Source: Peptococcaceae bacterium UBA5752 (GTDB lineage Bacteria; Bacillota; Dehalobacteriia; UBA4068). From it: a stretch of DNA of 10,182 bases. The notes beneath the pieces are model-generated. The model ran no database searches, was not told where the DNA came from, and worked only from the letters and a program-made list of their open reading frames with translations. This document shows, one piece after another, positions 1 to 6,204 of the stretch. The stretch spans positions 1 through 10,182 of the forward strand of contig DIFI01000016.1 in NCBI GenBank assembly GCA_002419055.1. The letters are read 5' to 3'. Numbering within the stretch: the stretch's first letter is position 1; each line of letters starts with the position of its first letter. Made by a program: the position numbers and the translations under genes.

Positions 1-42
1 CGGTCTTTTCTATTTTTCTATATTACTGTTAGATTAAATCAT

Positions 43-70
43 GTTTTAGATAAGAACTTATCCGCAAAAC
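43..70. repeat. inverted repeat upstream of the transporter gene
   Basis: The core is GATAAG-AA-CTTATC at 49-62, flanked by GTTTT (43-47) and AAAAC (66-70), giving up to 11 paired positions around a small asymmetric interior loop. It lies just upstream of the candidate -35 of the transporter gene, a position where a regulator could bind. No T-tract follows, so it does not look like a terminator. Function is unknown. Confidence 0.35.
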
Positions 71-79
71 ATGAACTGA

Positions 80-107
80 TTGCTTGTTTTTTATCGGCAA
101 GTACGAT
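80..107 (+). promoter_or_regulatory. possible sigma-A promoter for the EamA transporter gene
   Basis: TTGCTT at 80-85 and TACGAT at 102-107, separated by 16 bases, are each four-of-six-type matches to the -35 and -10 consensus. They sit 38 bases before the ATG. The region is AT-rich, so such matches are easy to find by chance. The rest of 1-145 contains no gene I can support; it also holds the inverted repeat at 43-70. Confidence 0.25.
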
Positions 108-145
108 ATTCTAACTATATTGATATTATTTGAGGATCATTTTGT

Positions 146-1090
146 ATGAGGACAAATCAGCTACACGGTAATTTAATGCTATTGCTTACAGCCTTCATTT
201 GGGGGTTCGGTTTTGTTGCCCAAAAATTAAGCACAATTTATGTGGGCCCGCTGACATTTATGGCGGTGCGTTCGTTTATTGCCGCGGCAGCTCTTTTTCT
301 TTGCGCCATTTTATTTAGGAGTTATCAATCCCTCAGACATCCGATTGAGAGTCGTCCGCTGTTTTCTGCTTTTTCTCAGTGGAAACCATTGTTGTTGGGT
401 TCAATTTTTTGCGGCGCTATGTTATGTTGCGGCAATGTACTGCAGCAAGCGGGAATTGCTTATACAACAGCAGGCAAAACGGGGTTTATTTCTGTATTAT
501 ACATAGTAATTGTTCCGATGTTAGGTATCCTTTTCAAAAAAAAGGTTAATGGTTTCGTTTGGATTGCTGTTATTGTTGCGGCAATAGGTGTTTATTTACT
601 TTGTATGAATGAAAAACTAACTATTGGTCGTGGCGATATTTTGATATTAATAAGCGCTGCGGCATTTTCTTTTGATATATTATTAATAGATTATTTTGCT
701 CCACGAGTTGATGGTTTATGGTTATCATGCTTACAATTTATAGTTGTGGGTATTATTTGCATGCCGCTGGCAGTAATTTATGAAAACCCGACATTTGCTT
801 CAATTTATGCTTGTTTATTACCGATATTATATGTTGCGGTGTTTTGCAGTGCAATTGCCTATACTTTAGAAATATTTGCCCAACGCAGTATCGGGCCGGC
901 CATAGCTTCGTTGCTGCTTAGTTTAGAGGCAGTATTTGCAGCACTAGCCGGTTGGCTGATATTAGATGAGATAATGTCACCAAGAGAATTGGCGGGGTCA
1001 GGGTTGATGATTATTGCTATTTTCTTATCTCAATTACCGGAATTACGTCAAAAGCGACGAATAGAAAATAAAAAAGAGCTGCTTCGTTAA
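146..1090 (+). CDS. DMT superfamily (EamA-type) membrane transporter
   Basis: This encodes a 314-residue, very hydrophobic protein with about ten predicted membrane helices in two similar halves, the layout of the EamA (drug/metabolite transporter) family in the inner membrane. The N-terminal stretch LTAFIWGFGFVAQK is a typical first EamA helix. Residues around 95-115 (GNVLQQAGIAYTTAGKTGFI) and the second-half stretch around 245-270 (AQRSIGPAIASLLLSLEAVFAAL) match the conserved segments that close each EamA repeat. The tail is basic (KRRIENKK), as expected for a cytoplasmic end. The start is chosen from a GAGGA ribosome site about 9 bases upstream of the ATG. Length is normal for the family. 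The substrate cannot be inferred: family members export amino acids, nucleosides or other metabolites. The gene stands alone on the plus strand and converges on the anti-sigma gene; its last codons and stop lie inside the terminator hairpin. Confidence 0.92.
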   Translation: MRTNQLHGNLMLLLTAFIWGFGFVAQKLSTIYVGPLTFMAVRSFIAAAALFLCAILFRSYQSLRHPIESRPLFSAFSQWKPLLLGSIFCGAMLCCGNVLQQAGIAYTTAGKTGFISVLYIVIVPMLGILFKKKVNGFVWIAVIVAAIGVYLLCMNEKLTIGRGDILILISAAAFSFDILLIDYFAPRVDGLWLSCLQFIVVGIICMPLAVIYENPTFASIYACLLPILYVAVFCSAIAYTLEIFAQRSIGPAIASLLLSLEAVFAALAGWLILDEIMSPRELAGSGLMIIAIFLSQLPELRQKRRIENKKELLR

Positions 1091-1105
1091 AGAAGCAGCT
1101 CTTTT
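1072..1105. terminator. bidirectional intrinsic terminator between convergent genes
   Basis: A perfect 14-bp stem has its left arm at 1072-1085 (AAAAGAGCTGCTTC), loop GTTAAA at 1086-1091 and right arm at 1092-1105. On the plus strand the stem runs into TTTTATTGT; on the minus strand it runs into a T-rich tract (complement of 1060-1071). It therefore can end both the transporter transcript and the sigma/anti-sigma transcript. The transporter stop codon (1088-1090) is in the loop, so the last four sense codons form part of the stem. Confidence 0.9.
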
Positions 1106-1127
1106 ATTGTATTACTATTTTTTACTA

Positions 1128-2309
1128 TTATGGAAGAATAACGCGATAAATATTACTGTTTAATCCGCCTTCAGCAGTGGCTGCGAATACGATGCTGTTG
1201 CTATCGGCGCTCCAGCAAGCGGAACTGACAACTGAATCATAAACGGTGATACTTATTTTTTCGGCGGCATAATAGACCTTTAATTCTCCGCTGGCTGTCG
1301 TATACAAAATTTTATTACTATCGGCAGACCAGAAGCAGATTGACCCGCCACCGTCTTGGTCATAGAAAATTTGTTTATCATCAATATTACTGTAAACATA
1401 GAATCCGCTTTGATCTCCTCCGCGATTTGTTGCTCTCAAGCTATTATCGGGAGAAGTGGCAGTAAAACAGTTATAATCAAATAACCAGCTACTGTCAATG
1501 CTACCGGTAATTAAAGTAGGTACTGACTCAACATCACTGATAAAGACCGGTGCTGCTTTGGCTGTGGTGGTTTGCTGCCATTTCTGATAAGTACCGTCCA
1601 CATAAACATAGTATTCAATCAGCTTACTGGAGACAAACGAGGGCAAAATAGAATCATAACCATCATATGACGCCAGCATTGTCAGGGAATATTCGCCTTG
1701 ACTTTGAGAGCTATAAGCAACAGTCGGTAAATCAAGGTTGCCGCTGTAGGAAGTATCATCTTGTTGTATAGATACGTTGTCGTTGTTATTATTAGTAGCA
1801 TTACCCGCTTGTTCATTTGGAGGTTTACTGGTATCGGTTGGCGACTGGTCTGCTGGGTTAACTGTTGTTGCAGCATCTGTATCGGGTTCAGATTCAATAA
1901 CCGGTACCGATGAATTATCGGAAGCCGGATCGTTAGCGGCAACGACCGGATCGTCAACGTCTGATTGAGGGGTATAATCCCATAACTGAGTAGTTGTAAT
2001 TCCAGCAACCAACAATAGCGCAGCGGCCACTAAAGCGAAACGACGCCAGCCAAAACTACGAGCAACAGTTTGAGGTCGAATTACCTGTTGTGCCGGTAAG
2101 GCTGCCATAACCTGTGCCGTAAAATCTGCAGGCGGGTCAACTGGTGCCAGCTCCTGTTTTAAAAATAAATCAAATTTTTGTAAGTCGCGAGCAAAAGCGG
2201 CACATTGGTCGCAATCGTTAAGATGCATATGTAATTGGGCTGCTTGATCAGCAGGCAAGCAATCGTCAATATCTTTTTGAATCAGCAGTTGCCATTGATT
2301 GCAGTTCAT
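1128..2309 (-). CDS. membrane-anchored zinc-finger anti-sigma factor with extracytoplasmic propeller-like domain
   Basis: This 393-residue protein is the likely anti-sigma partner of the ECF sigma gene 37 bases upstream. Residues 1-55 form a zf-HC2/anti-sigma zinc-binding region with H29-x3-C33-x2-C36 and C3 as probable fourth ligand; in this family the fold binds and holds the sigma factor in the cytoplasm. A membrane segment spans about 91-108 (FALVAAALLLVAGI). Residues about 111-190 are a low-complexity Asp/Asn/Thr/Ser/Pro linker. The remainder (about 191-393) should lie outside the membrane and contains two copies of a WSADSNxI motif (W327 and W366, 39 residues apart) like TolB/PD40-type beta-propeller blades. 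AAAGGAG lies 7 bases before the ATG and supports the start. The signal sensed is unknown; the C-terminal domain is the candidate sensor. The anti-sigma role is inferred from the zinc motif, topology and neighbour. Confidence 0.85.
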   Translation of the reverse strand: MNCNQWQLLIQKDIDDCLPADQAAQLHMHLNDCDQCAAFARDLQKFDLFLKQELAPVDPPADFTAQVMAALPAQQVIRPQTVARSFGWRRFALVAAALLLVAGITTTQLWDYTPQSDVDDPVVAANDPASDNSSVPVIESEPDTDAATTVNPADQSPTDTSKPPNEQAGNATNNNNDNVSIQQDDTSYSGNLDLPTVAYSSQSQGEYSLTMLASYDGYDSILPSFVSSKLIEYYVYVDGTYQKWQQTTTAKAAPVFISDVESVPTLITGSIDSSWLFDYNCFTATSPDNSLRATNRGGDQSGFYVYSNIDDKQIFYDQDGGGSICFWSADSNKILYTTASGELKVYYAAEKISITVYDSVVSSACWSADSNSIVFAATAEGGLNSNIYRVILP

Positions 2310-2346
2310 GTTGCCACTCCTTTAGCTAAAATTTATTTATATTACA

Positions 2347-2913
2347 TTATATGACTTCGAGATTGTGTTTTTCTAATATTTTACGAAGAATTTTGCGTCC
2401 CCTAAATAATCTTGTTTCAACTGTTGTTTGCGGTAAATTAAGTGTTGAGCAAATTTCCTGGTAGGACAATCCTTCTATGTATTTTAAGAATAGTGGCAGG
2501 CGATATTGCTCCGGTAATTCCCTTAAAGCCGCAGTTAGCGTTTGCTTGATTTCACTGTTTTCACACATAGCATCCGGGGAAGCTACGGCGGAAATCTCCT
2601 GCGGATGCAGTTCGATCAAATTATCGAGCGGTACGGTTTCCTTGGGACGCTTCATCAAAGCGTTTACGCAAGTATTATGGGCTACGCGATACATCCAAGG
2701 AAAGAATTTCCGCGAACTATCAAAACGAGGAAGCTCCTGATAAACGCGGATAAAGACTTCTTGTGCCATATCGCGAGCCTCATCATAATCGCCGCCTAAT
2801 TTGTAAGCAAGCGAAAATACTTGCCGTTGATAGCGGGATACCAATATTTCGAATGCAGCTGTTTTGCCTTGCAAACAGAGCAGTACTAATTGTTCATCGG
2901 TGTGATGCTCCAC
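2347..2913 (-). CDS. ECF-family RNA polymerase sigma factor (sigma-W-like)
   Basis: This encodes a sigma-70 family group 4 factor that redirects RNA polymerase to stress or envelope promoters. The start is a GTG (2911-2913), giving 188 residues: AGGAGG sits 7 bases upstream at 2921-2926. The longer frame from 2958 would place this strong site inside the coding region and add a hydrophobic leader that sigma factors lack. Region 2 is visible as FEILVSRYQRQVFSLAYKLG followed by DEARDMAQEVFIRVYQ and the -10 recognition stretch FFPWMYRVAHNTCVN. Region 4 is ELPEQYRLPLFLKYIEGLSY then an HTH (EICSTLNLPQTTVETRLFRG). There is no region 1.1 or 3, as expected for ECF. It is the first gene of a two-gene unit with its anti-sigma factor, the usual arrangement. 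Autoregulation is likely in this family, but I could not find a clear ECF promoter upstream. Confidence 0.93.
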   Translation of the reverse strand: MEHHTDEQLVLLCLQGKTAAFEILVSRYQRQVFSLAYKLGGDYDEARDMAQEVFIRVYQELPRFDSSRKFFPWMYRVAHNTCVNALMKRPKETVPLDNLIELHPQEISAVASPDAMCENSEIKQTLTAALRELPEQYRLPLFLKYIEGLSYQEICSTLNLPQTTVETRLFRGRKILRKILEKHNLEVI

Positions 2914-2920
2914 GAGCAAT

Positions 2921-2926
2921 CCTCCT
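2921..2926 (-). promoter_or_regulatory. ribosome binding site that fixes the GTG start of the sigma gene
   Basis: AGGAGG on the minus strand is 7 bases from the GTG at 2913. It is the only good site in the region. It rules out the in-frame TTG at 2919, which is 1 base away, and the upstream ATGs. Confidence 0.8.
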
Positions 2927-3104
2927 GATATCATTATAAATACAAATATTAAGTGCAAAAACTTGCATAATCATCATAATATTTTTTAGTCAGTAGGGAG
3001 ATGTTAAATCTTATTTTATCATATATTTGTCGGTTTTGATAGATTTGTTGCCTGATAATTATGTAAACAAATTGGTATATATTTACTATTTAGAATAAAA
3101 ACAA

Positions 3105-3144
3105 TAAATTAAACAGAAAAACAAGTAGGCCGCCATTGGCGGCC
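3105..3144 (-). terminator. intrinsic terminator of the dnaX-ybaB-recR operon
   Basis: A pure-GC 7-bp stem, GGCCGCC (3128-3134) with GGCGGCC (3138-3144), closes a three-base loop. Read on the minus strand it lies 41 bases after the recR stop and is followed by TACTTGTTTTTCTG, a T-rich tract. On the plus strand it is followed by no T-run, so it is oriented for the recR side. The start of the T-tract is a few bases away from the stem, which makes it less than ideal. The remainder of the gap to the sigma gene (2914-3104) is AT-rich, must contain the sigma promoter, and shows no gene. Confidence 0.7.
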
Positions 3145-3185
3145 ATAACAATATATGAAGAAATGAAGTAATAATTGAAGAAAAA

Positions 3186-3791
3186 CTAAAAAATTTCTTG
3201 CCGACCACTTAAAGCATGGCTTAAGGTTGCTTCATCGGCATATTCGAGATCGCTTCCTACCGGCAGTCCATGAGCTATGCGGGTGACACGAATGCTCAGT
3301 GGCTTAATTTTCTTCGCCAAAAATAAGGCTGTTGCTTCTCCTTCCACATTGGGGTTGGTAGCCATTACTACCTCTGTAACAGTGCCTTGTTTAAGCCGGT
3401 CTAATAAAGGTTCGATATTAAGCTTGTCCGGGCCGATCCCATCCATCGGAGAAATAGCCCCTTGCAACACATGATAAAGGCCGTTAAAGCTGCGCGAACG
3501 CTCCATGCAAATAACATCCCGGGCTTGTTCGACAACGCAGATAATGGTTTGATCGCGTTGGTTGTCAAGACAAACCTGGCAAACATCGCTATCGGTAAGA
3601 TTACCACAAATATGGCAATAGCCAATGCTGTTTCGGGCGTTAGCGATTGCATCCGCTAAACCCATGGCATTTTCCTCATTGGTACGCAATAAATGAAAAG
3701 CTAATCGTTGCGCAGATTTAGGGCCGATTCCCGGCAACTTAGCCAATTGCTGAATCAGTTCATTGAGAGAGGGCGGATAGTTGTAATACAT
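3186..3791 (-). CDS. recR: recombination mediator protein RecR
   Basis: RecR works with RecF and RecO to load RecA onto SSB-coated single-stranded DNA during gap repair. The 201-residue length is standard. The N-terminus has a helix-hairpin-helix (LAKLPGIGPKSAQRLAFHLL, residues 16-35), then a four-cysteine zinc finger (C59, C62, C71, C74). The Toprim domain begins at TIICVVEQARDV (E87 acidic residue) and continues to TNPNVEGEATALFLAKKI around 145-162. The C-terminal part is the Walker-B-like segment IRVTRIAHGLPVGSDLEYAD. The MYYNYPPSLNELIQQL start matches the family N-terminus. Its ribosome site is weak (AGG overlapping the ybaB stop), so translation is probably coupled to ybaB, which ends 9 bases upstream. 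No abnormal residues are seen. Confidence 0.98.
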   Translation of the reverse strand: MYYNYPPSLNELIQQLAKLPGIGPKSAQRLAFHLLRTNEENAMGLADAIANARNSIGYCHICGNLTDSDVCQVCLDNQRDQTIICVVEQARDVICMERSRSFNGLYHVLQGAISPMDGIGPDKLNIEPLLDRLKQGTVTEVVMATNPNVEGEATALFLAKKIKPLSIRVTRIAHGLPVGSDLEYADEATLSHALSGRQEIF

Positions 3792-3800
3792 ATCCGTTGC

Positions 3801-4115
3801 CTAAAAGAGCCCAGGCATATTGATGCCGCCCGTCACTTTGCTCATCTCATTTGCTGCCAGCTCCTGTGCAGTGCCTACAGCTTCTTTAATAGCTGCGAGA
3901 ATCAGATCTTCGAGCATTTCCACATCATCGGCATCTACAACTTCGGGGTTGATAGAAATGGAGAGGATCTCCTGCGCTCCGTTAGCGGTGATCTTGATCA
4001 TGCCGCCGCCGCTGGTGCCTTCCACTTCCATTTGTTTTAATTCTTCTTGAACGCGGGCGATGTCATTTTGCATCTTTTGTGCTTGTTTCATCATTTTTTG
4101 GATGTTTATTCCCAT
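3801..4115 (-). CDS. ybaB: YbaB/EbfC family nucleoid-associated protein
   Basis: This encodes a 104-residue small DNA-binding protein of the YbaB/EbfC family, which forms a tweezer-like dimer and binds DNA in the nucleoid. The N-terminal helix is charged and methionine/glutamine rich (INIQKMMKQAQKMQNDIARVQEEL), followed by the conserved EGTSGGGMIKITANGAQEILSI strand region and a second helix (DVEMLEDLILAAIKEAV). The MxxVTGGxNMPGLF tail is the classic family ending. AGGAGG at 4122-4127 lies 6 bases before the ATG. It is the middle gene of the dnaX-ybaB-recR operon, 17 bases after the dnaX stop. The precise physiological role of the family is still debated. Confidence 0.97.
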   Translation of the reverse strand: MGINIQKMMKQAQKMQNDIARVQEELKQMEVEGTSGGGMIKITANGAQEILSISINPEVVDADDVEMLEDLILAAIKEAVGTAQELAANEMSKVTGGINMPGLF

Positions 4116-4132
4116 TATATGCCTCCTATATA

Positions 4133-5665
4133 TTAAAATAATGAATCTTGTTTAATAATGGATTGATCATTTGTCGGTATATTTTCGGATGGTGACTCAT
4201 TATCATCATTGGAAATCAGACCGGCGATATTTAAGCTGCTATCACAAAATTCTTTAATTATATCTTCTACTAAATTACGGGTTTCTTTCTTATTACAAAT
4301 ACTGTTCATTTGCAGTTCGCAATTGGCGCTAAAATTTAATATTAATTTAGAGCCAATAATTTGTACCGGTGTACCTTCGCAAAGAAAAGTATAAGTGCTA
4401 ATTGATTTCTTTTTAACCTTCTGTAATATTTTTGGCCAATCTAATAGAAGTTGTTCGATAGAAATAGCATCAGATAATGTGGCAGGGGTTATAGCCGATT
4501 CTTCCTTTTTTAATTGTATCAAAGTAGCTGTCGGCGTAACCGTTTTGACAGTTTTTGTTTGCTTGGTTGCCGGAATAGATTCAAGAGGCAACGCGGGCGT
4601 TGTGGCCACAAAACCGCAGGCTTTAATCAACGCTAATTCCAAAGTGATTCGTGGTTGCAGCGAATTGCGAATTTTAGAATCGGCATCGCTGAGGGATTGA
4701 ATTACATACAGTATTTTATCTTTAGTCTGATTATTGATCCAGTTAGGCAATTTAATATCCGAAGATGAAGAGATCTGGGCAAGAAATAGATCGCGATAAT
4801 ATTCAAGTAAATCGCGGAGAAATTGGCGCAAATCAAGTCCGGAGCTGTAAAGCTCAGCGCTCATCCGCAGCACATCTTGTAATTGGCCATTAATAATTTG
4901 GCCCGCTATTGTCGCAATAAATGTTTTATCGACAGAGCCTAAAATGGTTGTTACTGTAGACGCAGTTATTTTGCCGCCGCTATAGCCGGAGCATTGGTCA
5001 AGCAAGCCGATGGCATCCCGCATTCCACCTTCTGCTTTTTGGGTGATAAGCTGCAGGGCCTCTTCGCTGATAGAGATTTTTTCTTGATCGGCAATAAACC
5101 GTAAATGTTTGCAAATATGCTGGTCACTCAAACGCCGAAAATCAAAGCGCTGGCAACGTGAAAGCACTGTTAGTGGTATTTTATGAGGTTCAGTGGTGGC
5201 CAAAATGAAAATAACATTATCAGGCGGTTCTTCGAGAGTTTTGAGCATGGCATTAAAAGCTTCCTGAGTCAGCATATGAACTTCATCAATGATGTAAACT
5301 TTAAATTTTTCATTAGCGGGAGCATATTTGACTCTTTCTCTTAAGTCACGCATTTCATCGATGCCGCGATTGGAAGCCGCGTCGATTTCCATAATATCAA
5401 TGCTTGATCCGTTGAGAATTCTTTGACAAGCAGCGCAGTGACCGCAAGGCTCGCCGTTTTCGGAAAGCGAGAGGCAGTTGACGGCACGTGCCAGTATCTT
5501 GGCGGTGGAAGTTTTACCAGTGCCGCGCGGACCGCAAAACAGGTAAGCATGAACAAGCCCCCTGTGTGTAAGCGCAGAGGTCAAAGTGCGGCTGATATGT
5601 TCTTGGCCAACCAATTGGCCAAAAGTTTGAGGCCTGAATCTTCGATATAAAGCAGTATAGGTCAT
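4133..5665 (-). CDS. dnaX: DNA polymerase III subunit tau (clamp-loader ATPase)
   Basis: DnaX is the ATPase of the clamp loader that opens the sliding clamp and, as full-length tau, tethers polymerase and helicase. The 510-residue product shows the Walker A motif GPRGTGKT at 45-52, a zinc module C64, C74, C77, C80, Walker B IIDEVH with D127-E128, sensor 1 ILATTEP near 154-160, the SRC arginine-finger motif S169-R170-C171 and sensor 2 GGMRDA with R216. Domain III ends at roughly 365. A low-complexity Thr/Lys linker (about 366-390) leads to a C-terminal domain starting WPKILQKVKKK and a polar tail. AAGG 6 bases before the ATG supports the start, and MTYTALYRRFRPQTF is the family N-terminus. It is the first gene of the operon with ybaB and recR. 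An in-frame A AAA AAG heptamer at codons 385-387 could allow a shorter gamma form (see the separate entry). Confidence 0.98.
   Translation of the reverse strand: MTYTALYRRFRPQTFGQLVGQEHISRTLTSALTHRGLVHAYLFCGPRGTGKTSTAKILARAVNCLSLSENGEPCGHCAACQRILNGSSIDIMEIDAASNRGIDEMRDLRERVKYAPANEKFKVYIIDEVHMLTQEAFNAMLKTLEEPPDNVIFILATTEPHKIPLTVLSRCQRFDFRRLSDQHICKHLRFIADQEKISISEEALQLITQKAEGGMRDAIGLLDQCSGYSGGKITASTVTTILGSVDKTFIATIAGQIINGQLQDVLRMSAELYSSGLDLRQFLRDLLEYYRDLFLAQISSSSDIKLPNWINNQTKDKILYVIQSLSDADSKIRNSLQPRITLELALIKACGFVATTPALPLESIPATKQTKTVKTVTPTATLIQLKKEESAITPATLSDAISIEQLLLDWPKILQKVKKKSISTYTFLCEGTPVQIIGSKLILNFSANCELQMNSICNKKETRNLVEDIIKEFCDSSLNIAGLISNDDNESPSENIPTNDQSIIKQDSLF
4505..4511 (-). promoter_or_regulatory. 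candidate -1 programmed frameshift heptamer in dnaX
   Basis: The minus strand reads TTA AAA AAG at codons L385-K386-K387, so the heptamer A AAA AAG is in the phase needed for tandem -1 slippage, the same heptamer used in Escherichia coli dnaX. After slippage the new frame adds GRIGYNPCHII and stops at TGA (4470-4472), giving about 398 residues that end just after domain III. I see no upstream stimulatory Shine-Dalgarno sequence and no strong downstream stem-loop, so activity is unproven. Confidence 0.4.
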
Positions 5666-5761
5666 GAAGCACCTTATTTAAAATATTTTACAGTAGTATT
5701 TCTCTTTCATTATGATCTTTTCCTGCTCTTAAGTTGTTAGTTAAATGGGGCTTTCAAACAA

Positions 5762-5767
5762 TATAAT
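5762..5767 (+). promoter_or_regulatory. possible -10 element upstream of bofA
   Basis: A perfect TATAAT lies 76 bases before the bofA ATG, but no good -35 sits at 16-18 bases upstream. The 178-base gap between the divergent dnaX and bofA genes is AT-rich, so a chance match is plausible. No SRP RNA gene, which some Firmicutes keep beside dnaX, is visible here. Confidence 0.2.
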
Positions 5768-5796
5768 AAATGATAGCATGGATAATTGTTTTCTAT

Positions 5797-5804
5797 CATA
5801 CATT
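5797..5804 (+). promoter_or_regulatory. sigma-E-like -10 element before bofA
   Basis: CATACATT matches the sporulation sigma-E -10 consensus CATACAnT at all fixed positions. It would start a transcript near 5811, about 33 bases before the bofA ATG. The matching -35 position, 14 bases upstream, reads GCATGGA, only about four of seven to the consensus (kmATATT). The geometry is right but half the promoter is poor. Confidence 0.3.
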
Positions 5805-5843
5805 CATACTACAAAAATAATTTTAGAGGGGAATAAATTAAAT

Positions 5844-6104
5844 ATGGAAGCGTTACGCAATATTTTGTTAATTGGTTGTGGCTTAGGAATTATTATATTG
5901 ATAATAGCATCCCCAATGCGTCTGGGGAAAATTGCCAAATGGTTTTTTACTAATGCGGCACTTGGTATGATAATATTATTAGTAATTAATTTTTTCTCAC
6001 AATCACTGGGGATTTTATTACCTATCAATGCTTTGACATTAGCGGTTAGTGGTGTGATGGGAATACCGGGAGTAGCTGCATTAGCATTATTAGCAGCAAT
6101 ATAA
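5844..6104 (+). CDS. bofA: BofA-family pro-sigma-K processing inhibitor-like membrane protein
   Basis: This encodes a short, very hydrophobic protein whose C-terminal signature INALTLAVSGVMGIPGVAALALL is the BofA hallmark. In Bacillus, BofA sits in the forespore outer membrane and inhibits SpoIVFB so that pro-sigma-K is cleaved on time. I chose the ATG at 5844, giving 86 residues, the usual BofA length. The open frame continues upstream to 5745 but that part is polar, resembles no BofA sequence and has no ribosome site, whereas AGAGGGG (5825-5831) precedes 5844, with a rather long 12-base spacing. Two to three membrane segments are expected (about 5-23, 32-52 and 60-86). It is divergent from dnaX and stands alone. 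Family membership is clear; the role depends on whether the host sporulates, and homologues in non-sporulating relatives have no assigned role. Confidence 0.87.
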   Translation: MEALRNILLIGCGLGIIILIIASPMRLGKIAKWFFTNAALGMIILLVINFFSQSLGILLPINALTLAVSGVMGIPGVAALALLAAI

Positions 6105-6156
6105 TATATAATAAGTTGAAAAATGTGGAAAGAATAAGTTTTTCAGGAAATAACCC

Positions 6157-6185
6157 TTGAAATATTGTGAATATTATGTAATAAT
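6157..6185 (+). promoter_or_regulatory. candidate sigma-A promoter, upstream one of two before nifJ
   Basis: TTGAAA (6157-6162) and AATAAT (6180-6185) are 17 bases apart, with an extended TGT just before the -10. A transcript from here would begin near 6192 and read through the hairpin at 6209-6252, making that hairpin a leader element for nifJ. Confidence 0.4.
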
Positions 6186-6204
6186 GAATTCGATATAAAC
6201 AGGG

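Noticed and set aside
90..101. Eleven-base match TTATCGGCAAG with its complement near 10045
   Set aside because: Many matches of this length are expected by chance in a 10-kb window on two strands, and neither copy has flanking similarity.
2347..2958. Longer 203-residue version of the sigma factor starting at the ATG near 2958
   Set aside because: It would add a hydrophobic leader absent from ECF sigma factors and would put the AGGAGG site inside the gene; the GTG at 2913 fits better.
4395..4425. Second slippery site at the VKKKS codons of dnaX
   Set aside because: The codons read GTT AAA AAG, so the heptamer is T AAA AAG and does not satisfy the X XXY YYZ rule in frame.
5745..5843. N-terminal extension of the bofA frame from the ATG at 5745
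   Set aside because: The extra 33 residues resemble no BofA sequence and have no ribosome site; the 86-residue form matches family length.
6117..6145. TGAAAAA/TTTTTCA inverted repeat just after bofA as a terminator
   Set aside because: The stem is AT-only with a 15-base loop and its T-run is inside the arm rather than after it.
6165..6182. Rex redox-regulator operator upstream of nifJ
   Set aside because: The left half TTGTGAA is perfect, and Rex control of this enzyme would make sense, but the right half reads ATGTAAT instead of TTCACAA and matches only about two of seven positions.
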